Notes: generated from the letters alone by a model not told the origin. A DNA stretch of 8,105 nucleotides from Ekhidna sp. (GCA_013214445.1 JABSPG010000169.1:1-8105); one strand, 5' to 3'; positions 1 to 5,395 are shown, counted from the stretch's first letter. Program-made: numbers and translations.

Positions 1-1553
1 ACCTTGATATCCATCTGACATGCAGTGATCCCTTCAGTAGTTCCTGTCACTTTGAAGTCCATGTCACCCAAATGATCCTCATCACCTAGGATATCCGAAA
101 GAATGGCATATTTACCACTTTCACTATCAGAGATCATCCCCATAGCAATACCGGAAACAGGTCGCTTCAATTTGATTCCTGCATCCATCAAGGCAATAGT
201 ACCTGCACATACTGTGGCCATTGAAGAAGAACCATTGGATTCTAGAATATCAGATACAACTCTTACAGTATAAGGATTACCTTCATCTTCGGTTGGTATC
301 ATCGGCTTCAGCGCACGCATAGCCAAATTTCCATGACCTACTTCTCTTCGTCCAGGACCTCTGTTGGGTCTTACCTCACCAGTAGAAAAGCCGGGGAAGT
401 TATAGTGCAAGATGAACTTATTGTAACCTGAGAACATTGCGCCATCGATCATTTGCTCATCTAGCTTGGTTCCCAATGTTACGGAAGTCAATGACTGAGT
501 TTCACCCCTAGTAAACACCGCCGATCCGTGAGCAGAAGGAAGATAATCCGCCTCCGACCAAATCGGACGAATTTCATCCGGTTGTCTTCCATCTATACGT
601 TCTTGGTTGTCAAGAACAAAATTTCTAACCGCCTCTTTTTCAATATCATGGAAGTACTTACCTACCAAGAAATCATTCATTTCCTCTACTTCCTCTTCCG
701 AAAACTGAGACATGTATTCTTCGAATACTTCTTTGAAAGCAGCTTTTCTTTCGGACTTATTCGGATTCTTCAGGGCTGCAACATCATACAACTTTTGATA
801 GACCGCCTGATGCATAGAGGCTTTCATTTCCTCATCCTTAGGCTCATGGTCATATTCTCGTTTTTCTGTGCTGCCAACTTCTTTTGCTAACTCCTCCTGA
901 ATAGCACATTGAATCTTAATCTCTTCATGGGCTTTTTTGATACCTTCGAGCATCTCCGATTCGTCTACTTCTTTAGACTCACCCTCTACCATCATGATAT
1001 TATCCGATGTTCCTGCAACAATTAAGTCTAATGTCGCAGCATCTAATTTTTCCGGAGAAGGATTTACCACATATTCTCCATCAATTTTTGCCACTCTTAC
1101 CTCTGAAATAGGACCTCCGAAAGGGATGTCCGAGACAGAAATAGCAGCTGATGCGGCCAATGCAGCCAGTGCATCCGGCATAATTTCTTTGTCTGCAGAA
1201 ATCAGTTGAATGAAAACCTGAGTATCTGCATGGTAATCAGAAGGAAATAACGGTCTTAGGGCTCGATCGACCAATCTACAAATGAGAACTTCATAGTCTG
1301 AAAGCTTCCCCTCTCTTTTCAAAAATCCACCTGGTATTTTTCCAGCGGATGCAAATTTTTCTTGATAATCGACAGAAAGTGGTAAGAAATCCACTCCCTC
1401 TTTGGCTTCTTTCGAAGAAACCACAGTTGCCAATAACTTGGCATTTCCCATACTAACAACAACAGATCCATCTGCCTGCTTTGCAAGCTTTCCTGTTTCA
1501 ATGGATACTTCCCTGCCGTCCGATAGTTGGAAGGTTTTTGTAATTACGTTCAT
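1..1553 (-). CDS. pnp: Polynucleotide phosphorylase (PNPase), C-terminally cut by window edge
   Basis: PNPase is a phosphorolytic 3'-to-5' exoribonuclease that degrades RNA to nucleoside diphosphates in the cytoplasm. About 517 codons are visible from ATG at 1553, open to the left edge; family members run to roughly 700 residues. The first RNase PH domain carries FLKRE at residues 77-81, matching the RNA-binding FFRR loop. A helical linker follows, and the second RNase PH domain starts near RIDGR (319-323). It holds the phosphate-binding serines (GSSSMATVCAG, S442-S444) and the metal/catalytic set D493, D499 and K501 in GDEDHLGDMDFK, equivalent to E. coli D486, D492 and K494. The rest of this domain, plus KH and S1, would lie beyond base 1. 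The frame is intact. The start follows an AT-rich leader without a Shine-Dalgarno sequence. The gene lies downstream of rpsO, the conserved order, but a terminator hairpin separates them and I see no clear promoter of its own, so it may depend on read-through. Confidence 0.97.
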   Translation of the reverse strand, partial: MNVITKTFQLSDGREVSIETGKLAKQADGSVVVSMGNAKLLATVVSSKEAKEGVDFLPLSVDYQEKFASAGKIPGGFLKREGKLSDYEVLICRLVDRALRPLFPSDYHADTQVFIQLISADKEIMPDALAALAASAAISVSDIPFGGPISEVRVAKIDGEYVVNPSPEKLDAATLDLIVAGTSDNIMMVEGESKEVDESEMLEGIKKAHEEIKIQCAIQEELAKEVGSTEKREYDHEPKDEEMKASMHQAVYQKLYDVAALKNPNKSERKAAFKEVFEEYMSQFSEEEVEEMNDFLVGKYFHDIEKEAVRNFVLDNQERIDGRQPDEIRPIWSEADYLPSAHGSAVFTRGETQSLTSVTLGTKLDEQMIDGAMFSGYNKFILHYNFPGFSTGEVRPNRGPGRREVGHGNLAMRALKPMIPTEDEGNPYTVRVVSDILESNGSSSMATVCAGTIALMDAGIKLKRPVSGIAMGMISDSESGKYAILSDILGDEDHLGDMDFKVTGTTEGITACQMDIK

Positions 1554-1594
1554 ATTATTTTGATAATAAGGACACGTTTTGCCCTTAGATGTAC

Positions 1595-1628
1595 AATAAA
1601 AAAGGGAATCAGAAATTTGATCCCCTTT
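1595..1628 (-). terminator. Intrinsic terminator after rpsO
   Basis: On the minus strand an 11-bp stem (1628-1618 with 1611-1601, one G-U pair, loop of six bases) starts seven bases after the rpsO stop and is followed by TTTATT. It should end much of the rpsO transcription before pnp. In E. coli a similarly placed rpsO terminator is leaky and lets pnp be transcribed; whether that happens here is inference. Confidence 0.75.
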
Positions 1629-1634
1629 AATTTT

Positions 1635-1904
1635 TTATTTTCTGATGTTTAGCTTCGCGATGATGCTTCGATATCTTTCGATATCATTTTTGTGTAGATA
1701 GTCAAGCAATCTTCTACGCTTACCCACCAATCTTAAAAGACCTAATCGAGATGCATGGTCTTTCTTTTGTGTTTTTAAATGTTCTGTCAAGTGATTGATG
1801 CGAGTTGTGAACAACGCAATCTGTCCTTCAGGAGAACCTGTGTCTGTCACTGACTTTCCATGTTCTTTGAAAATTTCTTCCTTTTTTTCCTTTGTTAGAT
1901 ACAT
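1635..1904 (-). CDS. rpsO: 30S ribosomal protein S15
   Basis: S15 is a primary binder of the 16S rRNA central domain. The 89-residue product from ATG at 1904 has the normal family length and shows the whole signature: DTGSPEGQIALFT (21-33), then HLTEHLKTQKKDH (38-50), SRLGLLRLVGKRRRLLDYL (52-70) and a basic C-terminus. The reading frame stays open upstream to 1967, but those 21 residues do not resemble S15, overlap the end of the permease gene, and would lie upstream of the transcription start expected from the promoter at 1937-1968; the internal ATG giving MYLTKEKKEE is therefore chosen. It lies 37 bases after the permease stop codon and is followed by a strong terminator and then pnp. Confidence 0.97.
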   Translation of the reverse strand: MYLTKEKKEEIFKEHGKSVTDTGSPEGQIALFTTRINHLTEHLKTQKKDHASRLGLLRLVGKRRRLLDYLHKNDIERYRSIIAKLNIRK

Positions 1905-1936
1905 TCTAAAATCGTCTACCTCTTTTAATTGAAGCG

Positions 1937-1968
1937 CAAAGTTACGCTTTGTTATCATTCCTAGCAAA
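1937..1968 (-). promoter_or_regulatory. Probable Bacteroidota-type promoter of rpsO
   Basis: Read on the minus strand, TAACTTTG (1944-1937) fits the Bacteroidota -7 consensus TAnnTTTG at every fixed position. TTTG (1968-1965) lies 20 bases upstream and fits the -33 element. The predicted start near 1930 would leave a leader of about 26 bases before the rpsO ATG. The TAA of the -7 box is also the stop codon of the upstream permease gene, so the promoter is embedded in that gene's end. Function is inferred from consensus and position only. Confidence 0.55.
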
Positions 1969-3672
1969 TCTACGCTTAAGCTTTTCTATCCAAACCAGAT
2001 ATGCATCTACTTCAAATAGTCTAGCATCGATTCTTGCTTGTCTCAAAAAGAAGAAACCAAACGGCATTAGAACAAAATCAGCCATCCAGGCAGCTACGTA
2101 GGGGTTCATTGCTCCTTCCTTGGCTTGCTTTTCACCAATACTTGTGAAGAGGTAATAGATAATAAAGAAGAATACTGCCAATATGGTAGGAACACCCAGT
2201 CCTCCCTTTTTTATGATGGCTCCAAGTGGTGCCCCAACCAAAAACATTATGATACAAGCTAACGCTAGTGCATACTTCTTCTGCATCTCAACAGTATACA
2301 GATTTAGGTCCTTTTTGGTCTGATAGAGTCTTGTCTTTGCGGTGGAGAGGCTGACCTTCATATTTCGAGCTTTGTTTAGGGCTTCCGAGTAAATCACCTT
2401 TTGATTTGGCTTGTTTTCATCAAGAAAAGCCTGAAGGTGCTCAGCTGTGAGCGTATCCATTCCACCTACATTGAATCTGTTACCATATTTTATTTTTGAG
2501 CTCGTCGGTAATTGTACCTTTTGAGCAAACTGAGCTCCACTAGTATTTGTAAACACTTTTCTTGCTGTACGTTTTGTAGAATCCTTTTTAGCCAGTGCTC
2601 TCGAAACAGCTGGAATGGCCTTCGTGCTATCCGAGACAGGCAGAGTATCCGATTTCAAAAATGCAATTGCTTCATCCAACATAGATCCAAATGGCAGAAG
2701 TGAGGCTTCCTGCAACATTTTCTGTTCATTTGCGATGGTATCTTTTGGTTCACTTGACTGCTCTAAAAACTCTTTATTGTTGAAGTGGTAGCCAAAATAG
2801 CGTCTTGAAGTATTTATGATCCCTCTTCTCTGTTCAATTAGTTTATTCTCAAATGAATCCACATCCATCGCAAGTTCACTGATATTCTTCATCTGACGAT
2901 TATTCTGAAAAAGCTCTTCCTTTCTCCGCTTCATATCAAATGACGCCAGACTGAATACCATATCCATGTTATCATATTCGGTCCTGTGAAATCGATCAAT
3001 CTTACTACCCGACTTAGCTTCTTCGAAATAGTAGTGACCTCTATGTAGCTCTAACTTTAGATAACGATCATCCATGATCGTGAACATAAGCGCAGAATCA
3101 GCCAGAATTACTGTTTTATTTCCTCTTCCCAGAGAATGATCATAAATAACTACATCGATAAGGGTCTTTCCATCTGGTAGTTTATCCTTCGCTTTGATGC
3201 TATAGTTTGGAATGCCGTTATAAAACGCTCCTGCTTTGATATCCAAAGCGGGCTTGGTGTGTTTTATATCGTATAATAAGCTGTAGGCCTTAAGGTTTGC
3301 CGCTGGAATGGTGTAATTGTTGAAGAAAAAAGCTCCAATAGACAAAACAAAGACAAAAAGGAAAATGGGTCTAAGTGTTCTTAGAAGTGAAATCCCTGAA
3401 CTCTTTATCGCTGTTAGTTCAAAATTCTCACCTAGATTACCGAAGGTCATTAGCGAAGCAAGTAATACTCCCAGAGGTAAGGCTATCTGCAGCATGTTTA
3501 GAGAAAAATAGAATAGTAGTTCCGCAAAAACCGAGAAACCAAGGTTCTTTCCCACAAAATCATCAAAATACTTCAGCATATACTGAATGAGCAAGATGAA
3601 GTTTGCCACAGCTGTTGTCAGTACCAGAGGCCCCACAAAAGACTTGAGCATCAAAACATCTAATTTCTTCAC
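1942..3672 (-). CDS. LptF/LptG-family LPS export permease (YjgP/YjgQ)
   Basis: LptF and LptG are the inner-membrane permease subunits of the LptB2FG transporter, which extracts lipopolysaccharide and passes it to the periplasmic bridge. The 576-residue product has the family topology: three N-terminal membrane segments (about 11-33, 44-76, 101-120), a periplasmic beta-rich region (about 125-245), and three C-terminal segments (about 466-485, 492-511, 523-543). The conserved GAPLGAIIKKGG motif lies at 480-491. It is about 200 residues longer than the E. coli proteins (about 360). The excess lies mainly at 245-460, is rich in charged residues, Ser and Thr, and looks partly helical or disordered. 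The start is GTG at 3672, giving MKKLDVLMLKSF; an ATG at codon 8 is the alternative, but the longer N-terminus fits the family. LptF and LptG cannot be told apart here, and the partner gene is not in the window. The stop codon overlaps the rpsO promoter. Confidence 0.93.
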   Translation of the reverse strand: MKKLDVLMLKSFVGPLVLTTAVANFILLIQYMLKYFDDFVGKNLGFSVFAELLFYFSLNMLQIALPLGVLLASLMTFGNLGENFELTAIKSSGISLLRTLRPIFLFVFVLSIGAFFFNNYTIPAANLKAYSLLYDIKHTKPALDIKAGAFYNGIPNYSIKAKDKLPDGKTLIDVVIYDHSLGRGNKTVILADSALMFTIMDDRYLKLELHRGHYYFEEAKSGSKIDRFHRTEYDNMDMVFSLASFDMKRRKEELFQNNRQMKNISELAMDVDSFENKLIEQRRGIINTSRRYFGYHFNNKEFLEQSSEPKDTIANEQKMLQEASLLPFGSMLDEAIAFLKSDTLPVSDSTKAIPAVSRALAKKDSTKRTARKVFTNTSGAQFAQKVQLPTSSKIKYGNRFNVGGMDTLTAEHLQAFLDENKPNQKVIYSEALNKARNMKVSLSTAKTRLYQTKKDLNLYTVEMQKKYALALACIIMFLVGAPLGAIIKKGGLGVPTILAVFFFIIYYLFTSIGEKQAKEGAMNPYVAAWMADFVLMPFGFFFLRQARIDARLFEVDAYLVWIEKLKRRFARNDNKA

Positions 3673-3732
3673 GATTCTATTCTTTTCTACTTAGCGAATT
3701 GGTTGTGCTGATTCGCATCTCTATTAGACGTG

Positions 3733-3763
3733 CAAATCTAGAGAAATGCTTCAGTGCAAGAAA
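3733..3763 (-). promoter_or_regulatory. Possible promoter of the LptF/LptG gene
   Basis: TAGATTTG (3740-3733, minus strand) matches the TAnnTTTG -7 consensus exactly, about 60 bases before the GTG start. The -33 element is less clear: TTG at 3759-3757 is spaced 16 bases, and TTTC at 3763-3760 is spaced 19 with one mismatch. The 113-base gap after the START-like gene has no T-tailed terminator on this strand, so read-through from that gene is also possible. Confidence 0.4.
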
Positions 3764-3785
3764 GATACCAGAACGTGTTTTGGAG

Positions 3786-4172
3786 TTAGCCTCCAACAAT
3801 TTCTTTCAGATCATGAATTAAGGACTCCCACAATTCACTCGCCTCCTCCTCGTCCATATCGGAATAATCAGTTATTCGCACATATACAGACTGAGTCAGT
3901 TCATTCATCTCAATCTTAAATTCAAAAAAATTGTTGTCATCATCATCTGGATCTATCACGTCAAACCGTACATGATGATTGGTACGATTGGAGGTCAATT
4001 TGGCTTTGGTCTCGTCTCCATCCCAGATGAACGTATAGACTTTATCCGAATTATTGATGTTTACGTCATCCGCAAACCATTGAGCTAATCCAGAAGCTGT
4101 GCTAAAGTATGGATATAGCATTTTCTTGGATGCGTTAAACTCGAATTCACCGATATATTCATACTTTGCCAT
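3786..4172 (-). CDS. START-like (SRPBCC-fold) domain protein
   Basis: This 128-residue cytoplasmic protein fits the START-like domain family that is widespread in Bacteroidota and related to AHSA1/SRPBCC proteins. It has an initial beta strand (YEYIGEFEF, 4-12), then a helix with GLAQWFADDV (28-37), the Trp-containing segment typical of AHSA1-like proteins. Alternating strands follow (YTFIWDGD at 46-53, KAKLTSN, HHVRFDVID), then a very acidic turn (DPDDDDN, 74-80) and a long amphipathic C-terminal helix (about 108-127). There is no signal peptide or membrane segment. The fold usually has a hydrophobic cavity for a lipid or other ligand, but no ligand is established for this group and I assign none. 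The ATG at 4172 is the natural start, with no Shine-Dalgarno sequence. The gene faces away from the tRNA genes and precedes the permease gene by 113 bases. A link to lipid or LPS export is speculation from position. Confidence 0.85.
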   Translation of the reverse strand: MAKYEYIGEFEFNASKKMLYPYFSTASGLAQWFADDVNINNSDKVYTFIWDGDETKAKLTSNRTNHHVRFDVIDPDDDDNNFFEFKIEMNELTQSVYVRITDYSDMDEEEASELWESLIHDLKEIVGG

Positions 4173-4189
4173 AGGATGCTAAATTTTTG

Positions 4190-4219
4190 ATAAGGTAAAA
4201 AAAAAATCTATTTCGACAA
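4190..4219 (-). promoter_or_regulatory. Possible promoter of the START-like gene, with a T10 spacer tract
   Basis: On the minus strand TTG (4219-4217) lies 19 bases upstream of TACCTTAT (4197-4190), which keeps TAnnTT of the Bacteroidota -7 box but not its last two bases. The expected start near 4184 would give a leader of about 11 bases, which is short. The spacer contains ten T in a row once the first base of the -7 box is counted (4206-4197). Confidence 0.3.
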
Positions 4220-4300
4220 GGTCATGTTTGAAAAGAAATCTTTTATAAGTTTACGTTCCTTTTCGGGAGCATCCTTCACAATGGGGTGCAAAATGTAAAT

Positions 4301-4374
4301 GGCGAGGTAGCTCAGTTGGTTAGAGCGTCGGATTCATAACCCGGAGGTCGGGAGTTCAAATCTCCCTCTCGCTA
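4301..4374 (+). tRNA. tRNA-Met (CAU anticodon), probably elongator
   Basis: A complete cloverleaf of 74 bases. The acceptor arm pairs GGCGAGG (4301-4307) with TCTCGCT (4367-4373), with G-U pairs at both ends. The D-arm is GCTC/GAGC, the anticodon CAT is at 4335-4337 in loop TTCATAA, the T-arm is GGGAG/CTCCC, and the discriminator is A4374. CCA is not encoded. The D-arm and 1-72 pair are not those of an initiator tRNA. A tRNA-Ile read through lysidine at C34 also has a CAU anticodon and cannot be excluded by eye. The anticodon stem has an apparent A-C mismatch next to the loop (A4332/C4340). Confidence 0.93.
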
Positions 4375-4382
4375 CTCAAATC

Positions 4383-4410
4383 AGCCCCGATTAGGGGCTT
4401 TTCTATTTTC
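4383..4410 (+). terminator. Intrinsic terminator after tRNA-Met
   Basis: AGCCCC (4383-4388) pairs with GGGGCT (4394-4399) around the loop GATTA, followed by a T-rich run interrupted once by C and once by A. It starts nine bases after the tRNA end and closes a single-gene transcript. Confidence 0.8.
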
Positions 4411-4594
4411 CAAATTCCACTTTCTTGTAGCTGCCATTGTTAAAAGATCATTTCTTTAAGAGAAAGTACCATTTCCAATTCTAAGGAATTCATCTCAAAT
4501 ACTCTTCAGTAGAATACAGGTTGATGATAAATATGTGGAGTAAATATTTTTAAAATATTTTTTATCGACCTCTGGGAAATGATCTACTAATTTC
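4411..4594. other. AT-rich spacer between tRNA-Met and tRNA-Pro, no gene seen
   Basis: No reading frame with coding character is visible. The stretch holds small inverted repeats (AATTC/GAATT at 4477-4490) and a perfect AT-only inverted repeat at 4542-4560 (nine-base arms around one T). The tRNA-Pro promoter box follows at 4595. Confidence 0.6.
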
Positions 4595-4602
4595 TAATTT
4601 TG
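4573..4602 (+). promoter_or_regulatory. Probable promoter of tRNA-Pro
   Basis: TAATTTTG (4595-4602) matches the Bacteroidota -7 box TAnnTTTG at every fixed position. TGG (4573-4575) lies 19 bases upstream and is one base away from the TTG core of the -33 element. Transcription would begin near 4608, leaving a leader of about 36 bases before the mature tRNA at 4644. Confidence 0.5.
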
Positions 4603-4643
4603 CAATCCGTTTTTGAAACGGGAAGACATCTTGAGGTCTTTAT

Positions 4644-4718
4644 CGGGGTATAGCGCAGTCCGGTTAGCGTACCTGCTTTGGGAGCAGGGGGTCGTAGGTT
4701 CGAATCCTACTACCCCGA
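4644..4718 (+). tRNA. tRNA-Pro (UGG anticodon)
   Basis: A 75-base cloverleaf. The acceptor CGGGGTA (4644-4650) pairs perfectly with TACCCCG (4711-4717), with the C1-G72 pair and A73 discriminator typical of bacterial tRNA-Pro. The anticodon stem CCTGC/GCAGG encloses the loop TTTGGGA, so the anticodon is TGG. The T-arm is GTAGG/CCTAC with loop TTCGAAT. CCA is not encoded. A UGG tRNA can read most or all proline codons. Confidence 0.96.
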
Positions 4719-4725
4719 CATCAAG

Positions 4726-4752
4726 AAAGGGAAGCAAAGTCTTCCCTTTTTT
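4726..4752 (+). terminator. Intrinsic terminator after tRNA-Pro
   Basis: AAAGGGAAG (4726-4734) pairs perfectly with CTTCCCTTT (4741-4749) around a six-base loop, and the T run continues to 4752. It lies between tRNA-Pro and tRNA-Val, so the two genes are probably transcribed separately. Confidence 0.82.
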
Positions 4753-4764
4753 ATTTGCTGGAGA

Positions 4765-4772
4765 TATCTTTG
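4765..4772 (+). promoter_or_regulatory. Probable -7 box of tRNA-Val
   Basis: TATCTTTG matches TAnnTTTG exactly and lies 13 bases before the mature tRNA-Val, fitting a start near 4779. No good -33 element is seen 19-21 bases upstream, where the terminator stem of tRNA-Pro lies, so the assignment rests on the -7 box and its position. Confidence 0.45.
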
Positions 4773-4785
4773 ACATTCATATGGA

Positions 4786-4860
4786 GGGAAGTTAGCTCAG
4801 TTGGTTTAGAGCACCGCCTTGACAGGGCGGGGGTCGCTGGTTCGAATCCAGTACTTCCCA
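4786..4860 (+). tRNA. tRNA-Val (GAC anticodon)
   Basis: A 75-base cloverleaf. The acceptor GGGAAGT (4786-4792) pairs with ACTTCCC (4853-4859), and the discriminator is A4860. The D-arm is GCTC/GAGC with a ten-base loop. The anticodon stem CCGCC/GGCGG encloses TTGACAG, giving anticodon GAC. The T-arm is GCTGG/CCAGT with loop TTCGAAT. CCA is not encoded. No clear terminator follows. Instead, the 3' part of this gene is repeated twice immediately downstream. Confidence 0.95.
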
Positions 4861-4995
4861 CTTTTCAAAACCTCTTATTCAATTGATCTTATGGCGGAGG
4901 TCGCTGGCTGGTGCGCCAGTCCGATCGAAGCCAGTACTTCCCACTTTTCAAAACCTCTTATTCAATTGATCTTATAGCGGAGGTCGCTGGCTGGT
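4848..4995 (+). repeat. Direct repeat of 65 bases, period 83, seeded on the tRNA-Val 3' end
   Basis: Copy A is 4848-4912 and copy B is 4931-4995. They differ at one base (G4893 versus A4976). Each runs from the tRNA 3' end (CCAGTACTTCCCA) through a 32-base spacer into GGTCGCTGGCTGGT. A third, much more decayed spacer follows the last remnant at 5041-5071, recognisable by CAAAA and TGATCTT in the same order with a one-base length difference. Confidence 0.9.
4893..4943 (+). pseudogene. tRNA-Val 3' remnant, copy 1
   Basis: GGCGGAGGTCGCTGG (4893-4907) matches the 3' anticodon-stem arm, variable loop and T-stem arm of tRNA-Val with one change. CCAGTACTTCCCA (4931-4943) matches its T-stem, acceptor 3' strand and discriminator exactly. 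The seven-base T-loop is replaced by 23 bases that contain an inner CTGG/CCAG hairpin. The acceptor 5' strand, D-arm and anticodon are missing, so this cannot make a normal tRNA. Confidence 0.85.
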
Positions 4996-5040
4996 ACTCC
5001 ATTACACAGCGTGGCTGTCAATTAAATCCAGCACTTCCCA
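4976..5040 (+). pseudogene. tRNA-Val 3' remnant, copy 2
   Basis: AGCGGAGGTCGCTGG (4976-4990) and AATCCAGCACTTCCCA (5025-5040) match the tRNA-Val 3' half with few changes. The change T to C in CCAGC makes the T-stem pair with GCTGG fully Watson-Crick. The T-loop position holds about 37 bases, including the small hairpin ACAGC/GCTGT (5006-5018). The 5' half and anticodon are missing. Confidence 0.8.
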
Positions 5041-5334
5041 TACTGCAAAAGCTATTTTAAAGTGATCTTCCAGAAAGGGTTATATTCAGAACTCCAATCA
5101 AATGTACAGCCGGTCTTTAACGTGAATACCAATCAAATCTCCGTACTTTCGATCTTTCAAAGGTTTTTTACCAGTAATCTATCAACGAAAAAATTGGTAG
5201 ATAGACCCTCAATTAAGAAATCACTTTGCACGGGTAATGACACACCAAATCGAGGGGGTCAGAGTGCCTATTAAGATACGCTGGGTACATACATCTCAGA
5301 AAACAATTATCCTAGAAGAAACAAAAGCTAGCGC
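5041..5334. other. Intergenic region without a recognised gene
   Basis: This starts with the decayed third spacer copy. A GTG-started plus frame of 70 codons (5062-5274) exists, but its product resembles nothing I know and has no leader signal, so I do not call it a gene. A hairpin with a nine-bp stem (5177-5185 with 5194-5202, one T-G pair, loop CGAAAAAA) lies in the middle. No promoter, RNA gene or transposon end was recognised. Confidence 0.5.
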
Positions 5335-5363
5335 AAAAAAGAACCCCGATCGAATGACCGGGG
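5335..5363 (-). terminator. Intrinsic terminator of the cadherin-repeat gene
   Basis: On the minus strand CCCCG (5363-5359) pairs with CGGGG (5348-5344) around a ten-base loop, followed shortly by six T (5340-5335). It lies about 30 bases after the stop codon of the surface-protein gene. Confidence 0.72.
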
Positions 5364-5370
5364 CTGCCTT

Positions 5371-5392
5371 AGTTCATTTCAAAAAATGAACT
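5371..5392 (-). repeat. Perfect nine-bp inverted repeat after the adhesin stop codon
   Basis: AGTTCATTT (5371-5379) and AAATGAACT (5384-5392) are perfect reverse complements around a four-base loop. The hairpin begins three bases after the stop codon and precedes the GC-rich terminator. It may shield the transcript end, or be a weak first terminator. It has no adjacent T run on the minus strand. Confidence 0.6.
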
Positions 5393-5395
5393 TCC

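Noticed and set aside
528..1209. Plus-strand frames opposite pnp
   Set aside because: They are antisense to a continuous, well-conserved PNPase frame and have no recognisable content.
1905..1967. N-terminal extension of S15 by 21 residues
   Set aside because: It is not like S15, overlaps the permease gene end, and lies upstream of the predicted transcript start.
3780..3796. Hairpin TTGGAG/CTCCAA at the end of the START-like gene as a terminator
   Set aside because: The stem is six bp with the stop codon in the loop, and no T run follows on the minus strand.
4227..4253. Promoter for tRNA-Met (TTTG then TAAGTTTA)
   Set aside because: The spacing is only 15 bases and the -7 box lacks its final G, and it lies nearly 50 bases from the tRNA. 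No convincing promoter was found there.
4613..4795. Plus-strand reading frame of 60 codons across tRNA-Pro (and a minus-strand one over the same bases)
   Set aside because: The peptides with GVVGSNPTTPTS and GVVGFEPTTPCS are the familiar spurious translations of tRNA T-arms. The tRNA and its terminator explain the bases.
4848..5040. CRISPR-like array
   Set aside because: There are only two or three units, the repeat is the tRNA 3' end, and the spacers are copies of each other rather than unique.
5062..5274. GTG-started plus frame of 70 codons
   Set aside because: It overlaps the decayed tRNA spacer, resembles no known protein, and has no promoter or leader signal.
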